A stretch of DNA of 64,000 bases, taken from the NCBI RefSeq assembly GCF_004341825.1, contig NZ_SMAG01000003.1:248001-312000 (forward strand). The letters are read 5' to 3'. The stretch comes from Hazenella coriacea. GTDB taxonomy: Bacteria; Bacillota; Bacilli; Thermoactinomycetales; Thermoactinomycetaceae. This document shows positions 26,727 through 34,138 of this stretch, piece by piece (the first letter of the stretch is position 1; the number at the start of each line of letters is the position of its first letter). Below the pieces are notes generated by a model. The model saw only the letters and a program-made list of their open reading frames with translations, had not been told where the DNA came from and searched no databases. The position numbers and the translations under genes were made by a program.

Positions 26727-27044
26727 CTATCGAAACTCTCCCCTTTCAAAGTAGTCTAATAGGGCTTCAGCGGCGCCTGGTTTATCCAAAATAGTATCCA
26801 ATCTTAATAGAGTACCAATAAAGTCGGAATTTAGGTTTTCTTCGATCATTTTATAAGTTACCCCTTTTACTTCAAGATCTTCGGGCACCGTTCTGTCTAT
26901 CAACCATTGATCCAAAACATCTTGAAACCGAGCATCCATATTTTTCAAAATGAGTTTAACCGTAGTATTAGCATGTTTCTCGTCGTATCCCAACTCTTTC
27001 ATTAAAATCTCTTTCACCTGTTCTTCATCAAATTTCAGTGCCAA
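26727..27044 (-). CDS. A-family protein, copy A5
   Basis: 105 aa, TTG start. The most divergent copy in the middle (DEKHANTTVKLILKNMDARF, LIDRTVPEDLEVKGV) but with the conserved DFIGTLLRLDTIL near the end. Its B partner is only a remnant, so it is now an orphan. Confidence 0.63.
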   Translation of the reverse strand: MALKFDEEQVKEILMKELGYDEKHANTTVKLILKNMDARFQDVLDQWLIDRTVPEDLEVKGVTYKMIEENLNSDFIGTLLRLDTILDKPGAAEALLDYFERGEFR

Positions 27045-27239
27045 TTTAAAACCCTCCTATTGTTTTTTACATCTATTCATTATAACTTAATTGTATGTAA
27101 TTTTTCATATAATTTACTTCTTAGATTTCATTTTGTAATATATTTAAGTAGAAGTAAAATTTGAAAATCAAACTCTTAACCTATGAAGATTCATTTGGGA
27201 AAATCCTATTTTCAGTTTAATATCTATGACAATGTTTTT

Positions 27240-27387
27240 ATTATCTATCCATACCCATTTACCTATTTAAGTCTATTTCCTGGTTTTGCAAGTTGTTTCT
27301 TTTTCTTTATTTTTCGAAATAAACTGGAGATAATATTTAAACCCTCGGTACGATTTTATGTACAATTACCGTGAAATAGATGGGTGT
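27240..27387 (-). pseudogene. B-family remnant behind A6 with inverted segment
   Basis: Like the remnants behind A3 and A5, but bases 27321-27370 are the reverse complement of the matching segment there (26655-26709). The flanks GAAATA and GTGAAAT are in the same orientation in both. Confidence 0.55.
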
Positions 27388-27705
27388 CTATTGAAATCCT
27401 TCCCTTTCAAAGTAGTCTAATAGAGATTCAGCAGCACCTGGTTTTCGTAAAGCAGTATCTAGTCTCAATAGAGTACCAATAAAGTCAGAATTTAGATTTT
27501 CCTCGATCATTTTATAAGTTACTCCTTTTACTTCAAGATCTTCAGGGATCGTTCGATCTTCCAACCATTGGTCCAAAGCACTTTGAAAATATTCATCCAT
27601 ATTTATTAAAATGAGTTTAACTACATCCCTAGCTAATGTTTCTTTATATCCCAACTCTTTTATTAAAATCTCTTTCACCTGTTCTTCATCAAAGATCAGT
27701 GCCAA
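27388..27705 (-). CDS. A-family protein, copy A6
   Basis: 105 aa from the TTG at 27705 (GAGGGGTGAAAAA upstream), aligned with the other copies; the ATG at 27738 lies before this Shine-Dalgarno. Subgroup KETLARDVVKLILINMD; C-terminus DYFEREGFQ. Its leader differs from the others, so it may be the founder or the edge of the array. Confidence 0.62.
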   Translation of the reverse strand: MALIFDEEQVKEILIKELGYKETLARDVVKLILINMDEYFQSALDQWLEDRTIPEDLEVKGVTYKMIEENLNSDFIGTLLRLDTALRKPGAAESLLDYFEREGFQ

Positions 27706-27885
27706 TTTTTCACCCCTCCTGATGTGTTTTTCATCCATTTATTTTAATTAATAGATACTTTCTGATCCTTTTCAACTACCGTTGACCCTTGAATGAGATC
27801 AGAATTCAATAATACAGAAAACCACCCAATAGGCGGTTTTCCTTATACAACATATGTATTGTCAAAATAGATTTACAAAGGGACA

Positions 27886-28278
27886 TTACTCACTTTTTGT
27901 AAACTCACAGTCGTACCCAAATTGCATGTATAGCAAATCGCTTTTTAATTTTTTGAGTTCTATAGGTAGAGATACTGTTCTTGTGTTAAAAATATAAGTG
28001 TTATCTCCTGTTTTTTGAAGAGAGCCAGTGTCCTGTATTAATCCTCTTCTTCCATTTAAAGTAATAGTTAATGTTTCATCATCATGAAAGTTAAGAGCTG
28101 TCGGACACTCATTTTCAGGGCCAATGCTAAAAACCCAATCTCCTTCAAATGAATCTCCAGAATCTCCGAATATATAGATAGCAACTACAATAAAAATGGT
28201 TCCCAGTGCTAAAATCAAAGCGAGACCTATAGATCCAAGAATAATTGGATATTTCCATCTAATGAGTGTTTCTTTCAA
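27886..28278 (-). CDS. L-family tethered small protein, copy L4
   Basis: 130 aa. Strong N-terminal membrane helix (IILGSIGLALILALGTIFIV), then FEGDWVFSIGPENECPTAL, DDETLTITLNGR, GSLQKTGDNTYIF and a C-terminal YDCEFTKSE. The Cys pair and the order of motifs match L1-L3, although overall identity is low. Confidence 0.62.
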   Translation of the reverse strand: MKETLIRWKYPIILGSIGLALILALGTIFIVVAIYIFGDSGDSFEGDWVFSIGPENECPTALNFHDDETLTITLNGRRGLIQDTGSLQKTGDNTYIFNTRTVSLPIELKKLKSDLLYMQFGYDCEFTKSE

Positions 28279-28389
28279 AGTGAACCTAACCCCTCTTCCT
28301 CATTATTTAAAATAATCTATAGATGTTTTATTATCTTTCAAAATTAGTAAAACGTCAAATATTGTCTGTTTATTAAATTTATGTTTCTA

Positions 28390-29514
28390 TCATGCAAAGG
28401 CATTCAATTCAATTCCCGCTGATTTCCCTTTCATATTCAAACCTTTTTCCAATTCTCTTGAAAGATTGGGGAAATTCTTTTCCTTAAGAAAGCCATTAAG
28501 TTCTTTGGCATTTTTAAACGGTTTCTTCTTTCCTGAAGCAGCTGCAGTAATTTCAAATGTACTTTTTAAATTTAAGTGGTTCACCTTCATTTCAGGAAAC
28601 ATCTTTTTCAATTCTCCTTGCAGACCTTTTTTCAGACGACCTTCTATCACCTGATATCTCCCCATATTCTGTGAAATCTGTCCTTTTTCTTTTAAAAGTT
28701 TGTTCTTTTCTTTTTCAAATTCACCTTTCCCTACTTTACCTTCATGATAATTATGATACAGTTTCCCAATTCGTTCGTTCACTGCCTTTTCTTTTAAGCG
28801 AATATCTTTCTTCACTTTGTCTAGTTTATTCATAGCATCCTTCGTTTGAGATAATAGAGCAAAACGATATTTCAAGACATTCTGTGCAACATCCTTCTTC
28901 ATCTTTTCTGCATAGATTTGTTGTGCTGGTCTTCCTTCTCGCAATGCAGTTTTTTGAGCATCACGGATCTTCTCTATTGTTTTCTCTCTACCCTCATTCT
29001 TCATATATTGGTAGACATCGATCATTGCTTTGGTCTCTAGAGATAAAGGCAATTCCTTCTCATGAATTGAATAACGGTTTTGTTCTTCATCTCGAAAGTA
29101 GAATTGTTGACCATCAAACGAATCAAATGTTAATGACTTTCCATCGTTTTCAACGGAGGACACTTCTTTTGCCAAATGATCATTGCTTTCTGTCTCTAAT
29201 GCTTCAGTTGCTTGGGTATGGATTTCATTTTCAGATGATGGTTTAGCTTGGAAAGCTTCTTGATCCAAGTCGTTATTTTGTTGGAGTTCTGGCTGCTTTT
29301 GTTCTGCTCCTTTTAAGTCCATCTCTATTTTTTGCTTAAGCTGAGCTTCGATCTGTTTCATCGCCTCTTCATACAGTTGTCTAGCCCTTGCTTCTTCAAG
29401 GTTCTTGTTTTGAATGTACTCTTCAAGCAATTCAAACATGATCTCGACCAATAGAGTTGTCGTTTCAGCCACATTATCGTTCACCTGACGGGTCAATTCG
29501 TCCCATGCACTCAT
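28390..29514 (-). CDS. Coiled-coil protein sharing its C-terminal domain with the B family
   Basis: 374 aa, hydrophilic. The N-terminal helical part (LLVEIMFELLEEYIQNKNLE) leads to an acidic, Gln-rich linker. The C-terminal 140 residues (NERIGKLYHNYHEGKVGKGE ... MFPEMKVNHLNLKSTFEI) parallel the B C-terminus (LMQRLNKAFREGKMEENKF ... QYPDLKLKPFSLQTSNIAI) in spacing and pattern. ATG start with GGAGG upstream. It diverges from the four-RHH gene. It could be a relaxosome-like or substrate-handling protein; the shared domain may be a recruitment signal for the secretion system. Confidence 0.6.
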   Translation of the reverse strand: MSAWDELTRQVNDNVAETTTLLVEIMFELLEEYIQNKNLEEARARQLYEEAMKQIEAQLKQKIEMDLKGAEQKQPELQQNNDLDQEAFQAKPSSENEIHTQATEALETESNDHLAKEVSSVENDGKSLTFDSFDGQQFYFRDEEQNRYSIHEKELPLSLETKAMIDVYQYMKNEGREKTIEKIRDAQKTALREGRPAQQIYAEKMKKDVAQNVLKYRFALLSQTKDAMNKLDKVKKDIRLKEKAVNERIGKLYHNYHEGKVGKGEFEKEKNKLLKEKGQISQNMGRYQVIEGRLKKGLQGELKKMFPEMKVNHLNLKSTFEITAAASGKKKPFKNAKELNGFLKEKNFPNLSRELEKGLNMKGKSAGIELNAFA

Positions 29515-29647
29515 CTAGCTGATTCCTCCATATTTTGTTATTCATTTATAAGCTATTATACATGATCCTATATTCACTCACTATTCATTTGTTATACAAT
29601 TTTAGTAAAAAGGAGTTGGCAAAATAAATCGTCAAGGGGGAGAACCA

Positions 29648-30349
29648 TTGGGTCGTAGAAAAGAACTGAAAGGGGATCTTGTCAGTTTTAAATTATACAA
29701 AGAGGATCTTCAACTGCTCGACTTGTATGCCAAACAACTCAAGTCGTCTCGGTCGAAGATTGTAAGTTATTTTCTTTATGAAATGTTCATTAAACAACAA
29801 CCACTGAACTTTTATCGAATGAGCGAAATTGTGGAGGAGATGAATCTAACAGCCAAGAAACGACTTACAAGTAACATCAATCTATATGTTCGAAAGGAAA
29901 CCAAAACATTGATTGATCAAGTTCGATCACAAATCTTTGAAACAACAGGCAAGAAAATCAATCGCAATATTTTCATTGGCGCTATCATCACATATGCGCT
30001 CTATCAACAGCTAAAAAAAAACCAACTGAAACAACTGAGTTTAGAGGATCTACAATCCAAACAAGTGGCGATCTATCTTAAAAACTCATTGTATACTAAA
30101 GTGATTCAACACATCGAATCTCATCGAATTAGTTTTCAATTACTCCTACTTGATTCACTAGAAGATCCTCAATTAGAAGAAGGATTGCCTTTATTTGAAA
30201 TAAAGGATTCTCCGAACGAAACAGCCGGATCTAGTCGAGTGATTACACTTCTTCCCTATTATCTATATAAAAAAATCAAAAGGCTTCCTCTACATCTAAG
30301 TTTTATCGCATCGATTCAACTTCAAAAACATTTAAATCAATATGCATGA
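29648..30349 (+). CDS. DNA-binding protein built of four ribbon-helix-helix-like units
   Basis: 233 aa, basic, TTG start behind AAGGGGGAG. Four segments each start with a short strand and run into two helices: VSFKLYKEDLQLLDLYAKQL, INLYVRKETKTLIDQVRSQI, VAIYLKNSLYTKVIQHIESH and VITLLPYYLYKKIKRLPLHL. The first two fit the RHH pattern well, the last two loosely. Two RHH units on one chain are known in F-plasmid TraY, which binds oriT. Its place just before virD4, with repeats in between, supports a transfer-origin or regulatory role, by inference. Confidence 0.6.
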   Translation: MGRRKELKGDLVSFKLYKEDLQLLDLYAKQLKSSRSKIVSYFLYEMFIKQQPLNFYRMSEIVEEMNLTAKKRLTSNINLYVRKETKTLIDQVRSQIFETTGKKINRNIFIGAIITYALYQQLKKNQLKQLSLEDLQSKQVAIYLKNSLYTKVIQHIESHRISFQLLLLDSLEDPQLEEGLPLFEIKDSPNETAGSSRVITLLPYYLYKKIKRLPLHLSFIASIQLQKHLNQYA

Positions 30350-30430
30350 TTAGTGTTGTCGAAAAGATAATGATCAGACTGGAGCTCAATTTTCCATCCT
30401 CTCTTACTTTGGGTAAATCGACACTACTGA
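30350..30430. repeat. Imperfect inverted repeat between the RHH and virD4 genes
   Basis: TTAGTGTTGTCGA (30350-30362) and TCGACACTACTGA (30418-30430) are inverted with three mismatches across 55 bp. Sixteen bases of the right arm (AATCGACACTACTGAT) recur at about 45518-45533. A candidate oriT-like or protein-binding site. Confidence 0.5.
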
Positions 30431-30450
30431 TATATGACCGAAGCAGATCA

Positions 30451-30496
30451 AAGAGAGGGTCTTTTTGACAAAGAGAGGGTCTTTTTGACAAAGAGA
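30451..30496. repeat. 20-bp direct repeat, 2.3 copies
   Basis: AAGAGAGGGTCTTTTTGACA occurs twice back to back and a third time as AAGAGA. It lies about 100 bp before virD4 and may bind the four-RHH protein. Confidence 0.8.
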
Positions 30497-30599
30497 TAAC
30501 AAAGATATTGGAATTCATTCTTTTTTATCTTAAATATCATGGTATAGTAACTGCTATAATAGAGAGCATCAATAAAGGGAGGAGCGATATTTTATACCT

Positions 30600-32495
30600 A
30601 TGATACAACTGAATATGCGACCAGTCGTTGGATCTATATTATTAACATTGATTCTTTTAGTCCCTAGTGAGTTACTTATAGCTGGAGTGATCGTTACTTT
30701 CCCCAATCTTAATACGATCGCTCAGGTATTACTAAGTGATCCCATCGGTGTCCTTCAGCAAGCAGCAAATGAAAGCATTTTTTCAACGATACAATTTGGG
30801 GTTCTGGCAGGTGCAGCTTGGTTAGCTTATAAATTTTATAAGCTTCTTTCAGGGGGCGGAAAATATAAAAATGCCGCTTTTCACGGAGCTCATGGAACAA
30901 GTCAAGAAGCGACGCCAAGTCAAATCTTTGATGGTCGACAGTTTGTCAAACACACATGGAACAAAAGTCCTCAACGCAATCTGGAGAACTCATCTGGGTT
31001 GATCTTTGGTCTTCTAGATGATCGACCTGTCATTTTACCCGAAGAGACTAAAATACCGAATCGAAATATATTTATCGTAGGACCTCCAGGATCAGCTAAA
31101 ACCCAAGGTTATGTTCTTACCAATGTGATACATGAACGAGAAAGGTCCATTGTCCTTACAGATCCTAAAGGTGAGTTATTTGAGGCCACCTATCAGTTAA
31201 AAAAACAACAAGGCTATCAAGTTCATCTAGTCAATTTTAAGGAGATGAGTGTTTCTGATCGCTATAATCCCATTGACTATATTGGGAAAGAGATTGATGC
31301 TGAACAGGTAGCGACCACCATTGTGATGAACTCACAACAAGATCAGAAGCCAGATTTCTGGACGACTGCTGCTGTCGCTCTCTTAAAAACGTTACTTCTC
31401 TATGTGAAATATGAATGTCCAGAGAACGCCACTATGGCAAAAGTTCAAGAGATTTTAACTGTTTATGGACAAACACCTGAAGAAATGGATGAATTTTTCA
31501 ATCGACTAGAACCAGATCATCCCGCTTACCGCTCCTATCAAATTGTACGATTGGCTGAAGGGAAAACAAGGGCTTCTATTTTTATTATATTAGGAACTAT
31601 GCTTAGTAAATATAATAGTAGTGAAGTGCGAGAATTTACAAAGAAAAGTGATTTTAACTTTGACGATATTGGGAAGCAAAAAACCATCCTTTATGTCATC
31701 CTACCTGTTGCAGACCAGACGTGGGAGCCTTTGATTTCAACATTCTTTAATCAGCTGTTTCAACGACTCTATGATGTTGCTGATCGTAATTTCAACCGTC
31801 TTCCTGTATCGGTCAATCTCTTACTTGATGAGTTTCCAAACTTAGGTAAGATTCCTGGATATGAAGAGATTTTAGCCACTTGTAGATCATACGGGATTAG
31901 TTGTAGTACCATTGTTCAATCTTTTGGTCAGCTCATCGACAAATATAATAAGGAAAAAGCAGAAGCAATCCTCGCAAACTGCTCACTTCGTTATCTTTTA
32001 GGGGTTAATGATAAATTAACAGCTGAGTATTTCAGTGAACTAATCGGCAAAACAACTGTTCAATCATCTTCAAAGTCTGTTTCTAAAAGTAAAGGTGGAG
32101 CAAGCGATTCCAGCTCGGAAAACTATGTTCAACGAAATCTATACACTCCTGATGAATTAATGCGCTTAGATCGTGAAATGGCAATCTTACTCATTACAGG
32201 CATGAATCCAGCTCGCTTAAAGAAAATCTTCCAGTTTGAATTTTTTAAGGGTTTGCTTAACGATGAGAATAAAACAAGTCGCTTCGATTTTCTAAAGTTA
32301 GAACGTTCTGCATCAGACGCTTCGGAAATACCTCAAGAAGAGGATCAACAATCCGAAGAGCTGAATGACATTGAATCCGATTTAGATGCGTTGGAAGAAT
32401 TTATGGATGGCATAGAGTTTTTACACGATGCTAATGAGGAACTGGGTGATTCAGAACAACAGAGGGAGAAACCAGACCAAAAGAAAAAAGCCTAA
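30600..32495 (+). CDS. VirD4/TraG-type coupling ATPase
   Basis: 631 aa. Two N-terminal membrane helices (residues 10-34 and 58-84), then Walker A FIVGPPGSAKTQGYVL, SIVLTDPKGEL, the long all-alpha insertion, Walker B VNLLLDEFPNLGKIPG and the QSFGQL sensor. It brings substrates, DNA-protein complexes or proteins, to the T4SS channel. The acidic C-terminal tail (about 60 residues) is typical of a substrate-docking tail. It lies about 11 kb from the rest of the T4SS genes, on the same strand. Confidence 0.93.
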   Translation: MIQLNMRPVVGSILLTLILLVPSELLIAGVIVTFPNLNTIAQVLLSDPIGVLQQAANESIFSTIQFGVLAGAAWLAYKFYKLLSGGGKYKNAAFHGAHGTSQEATPSQIFDGRQFVKHTWNKSPQRNLENSSGLIFGLLDDRPVILPEETKIPNRNIFIVGPPGSAKTQGYVLTNVIHERERSIVLTDPKGELFEATYQLKKQQGYQVHLVNFKEMSVSDRYNPIDYIGKEIDAEQVATTIVMNSQQDQKPDFWTTAAVALLKTLLLYVKYECPENATMAKVQEILTVYGQTPEEMDEFFNRLEPDHPAYRSYQIVRLAEGKTRASIFIILGTMLSKYNSSEVREFTKKSDFNFDDIGKQKTILYVILPVADQTWEPLISTFFNQLFQRLYDVADRNFNRLPVSVNLLLDEFPNLGKIPGYEEILATCRSYGISCSTIVQSFGQLIDKYNKEKAEAILANCSLRYLLGVNDKLTAEYFSELIGKTTVQSSSKSVSKSKGGASDSSSENYVQRNLYTPDELMRLDREMAILLITGMNPARLKKIFQFEFFKGLLNDENKTSRFDFLKLERSASDASEIPQEEDQQSEELNDIESDLDALEEFMDGIEFLHDANEELGDSEQQREKPDQKKKA

Positions 32496-32565
32496 TAAAG
32501 TAAGGAAATCTGGTTGATACTGATGTACATACTAGTGATTACCCCTCCATCGATTTTATTGGAAC

Positions 32566-32596
32566 TCAAAAAGGTAGTTCATATACTACCTTTTTC
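32566..32596 (+). terminator. Rho-independent terminator after virD4
   Basis: AAAAAGGTAGT and ACTACCTTTTT form a perfect stem with a 6-nt loop. Confidence 0.85.
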
Positions 32597-32762
32597 TTCA
32601 CCATAACAATTTTGTAATGAGAAGATTAACTACCTCTTGTATCCAGTCAAACCAGATAATACAATAGATTTATTAATATTTAAAAGTTAATCCACGATGA
32701 TGTATTATATTATATGTTTATAATACATAAATTTTATAATTTACGACGTGGAGGTGTGAAGA

Positions 32763-33974
32763 TTGAAAAAAATCCCTATGGGAGATGGAACCCTTATTTT
32801 CAATCACAATGATGTGTCTTATGAATTACCTATACATAGTTGCTCTGCAACTTTAAGTGAACTCGACCAACTTCGCAGTTTATTAGGAATCGGATTCCAA
32901 TGTGATTTCTATAAAACCAAAGACCAAACAAAACTTGTCACACAGTTCCATATTGAAGATGGATTTATCATTTATGATCGAGTTCGAGTCGAGCTAAATC
33001 CCCCACCAAAACTACGACTCTCAATCGCTCAAAAGCTTCTCATCATCGCTGAATACTTTATAGAAAATGAAGATCTAGTGACTCTTTTTCATCCTCTCAA
33101 TCTATTTGTACATAAAGAAGATGGAACAATCTTAATTTTGTATAGAGGTTTAAAAGGTCAAATGCCTGCAAAAGGCTACGAAGAGGAGCCCATCGTGGAA
33201 CAAATTAAGCGATTGCTCCTTTTATTATTTAGCTCTGCACGCTATGAGGAATTATTACTCAATGGAAACACATTTGCTAATCGTCGATCCTTGGAGGAGT
33301 ATCGACGTGTAACCAAGCGCTTGTTACAAGCAAAGAGTATCGGAGAGATTCAAACCATACTAGCTAAAGAACAAGAAGAATTGCAATTCAAAGAAACGCA
33401 ACAAAAAAGTGACCAAGCTGATCATCGCAAGCCCATTCCAGATCGGAAACTCATTGAGCAAAAAGCCATTTGGATCGGAGGATGGGCCATTTCACTTTTG
33501 GTTGCTTCGGGGATCACCTTTGCTATCGCAGATGATTCTGAGCCCAATAGTAGCTCCATTCACTTTATCCAAGGACTACAAGCTGCTGCAATTCACAACT
33601 ATCCTGAAGCCGTAAAAGCCTTTGATCAGTTAGATTTCAACTCATTAACTCCAGAAGAACGGAAAACAATTTTGGAGTTTTATGTCATTTCAGGAGAGAT
33701 CGATAAAGTCAATCGACTAGACTCCACCTTTATCCCTAAGCTAAGTAAAAGCATCCCTACTCTTCCGGGGCTGCGATTTGAAAAAGCAGTCTTTCTGAAA
33801 GATTATCGAACGATGACTGAATTAGAGAATAAAGTATACTTAGATCAAAGACGTTATCAATTAATTGTAGATGCCTATTTAGAACAAAATGAATTAGACA
33901 ACGCAGAGCGTGTAGCTGAAGAAAGTAAAAATAAAGAGTTGATCGAGCGTATACGAAAACTAATCTATAAATAA
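32763..33974 (+). CDS. EssB/YukC-like pseudokinase membrane protein
   Basis: 403 aa, TTG start after GGAGGTG. It has the three-part plan of the type VII secretion protein EssB/YukC: an N-terminal kinase-like fold of about 210 residues without catalytic motifs (LLIIAEYFIENEDLVTLFHP, LNLFVHKEDGTILILYRGLK), one membrane helix (GGWAISLLVASGITFAIA) and an extracellular helical TPR-like domain. No other T7SS gene (EssC, WXG100, EsaA, EssA) is nearby. It ends the T4SS region and may have been recruited as an assembly or docking factor. Confidence 0.7.
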   Translation: MKKIPMGDGTLIFNHNDVSYELPIHSCSATLSELDQLRSLLGIGFQCDFYKTKDQTKLVTQFHIEDGFIIYDRVRVELNPPPKLRLSIAQKLLIIAEYFIENEDLVTLFHPLNLFVHKEDGTILILYRGLKGQMPAKGYEEEPIVEQIKRLLLLLFSSARYEELLLNGNTFANRRSLEEYRRVTKRLLQAKSIGEIQTILAKEQEELQFKETQQKSDQADHRKPIPDRKLIEQKAIWIGGWAISLLVASGITFAIADDSEPNSSSIHFIQGLQAAAIHNYPEAVKAFDQLDFNSLTPEERKTILEFYVISGEIDKVNRLDSTFIPKLSKSIPTLPGLRFEKAVFLKDYRTMTELENKVYLDQRRYQLIVDAYLEQNELDNAERVAEESKNKELIERIRKLIYK

Positions 33975-33997
33975 AAATACCAAAACCTTTTCATTAA

Positions 33998-34027
33998 AGA
34001 CGTATCTACTTGGGATACGTCTTTTTT
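33998..34027 (+). terminator. Rho-independent terminator
   Basis: AAGACGTATC and GATACGTCTT form a perfect stem followed by TTTT. It ends the EssB-like gene. Confidence 0.88.
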
Positions 34028-34088
34028 AATCTTATGATCCATGAATAGCTTCTTATGAACTATGGAGCACCAAAATCCTTTTCCTCAT

Positions 34089-34126
34089 TAAAAAAGGCAG
34101 GGAACCTATACTATTCCCAACCTTTT
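34089..34126 (-). terminator. Rho-independent terminator of the MFS gene
   Basis: On the minus strand AAGGTTGGGAA and TTCCCTGCCTT pair with a two-base internal loop, followed by TTTTT. Confidence 0.75.
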
Positions 34127-34138
34127 ATTCCAACCTTA

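Larger units (their letters stand above)
20805..27760 (-). repeat. Array of duplicated A/B units with a shared leader
   Basis: Six units share an A gene and, upstream of it, an AT-rich leader containing a conserved TATAAT box (e.g. on the minus strand near 26416) that looks like a private promoter. Behind each A copy there is a B gene, a B pseudogene or a deletion remnant of B. Identity between units is high in the B C-terminal half and in the leaders. The array reads as repeated tandem duplication followed by decay. Confidence 0.75.

Noticed and set aside
20805-27760. CRISPR array
   Set aside because: The repeats are whole coding units of several hundred bases with leaders, not short regular repeats with spacers; no cas genes.
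28557-29246. Plus-strand frames of 92 and 120 aa
   Set aside because: Antisense shadows of the coiled-coil gene, with low-complexity composition caused by its codon usage.
10604-33974. Complete integrative conjugative element
   Set aside because: No relaxase, integrase, excisionase, replication protein or flanking att repeats are seen. Called a T4SS locus instead; the missing parts could be outside the window.
32763-33974. Full type VII secretion locus
   Set aside because: Only an EssB-like gene is present; no FtsK-type EssC, WXG100, EsaA or EssA nearby.
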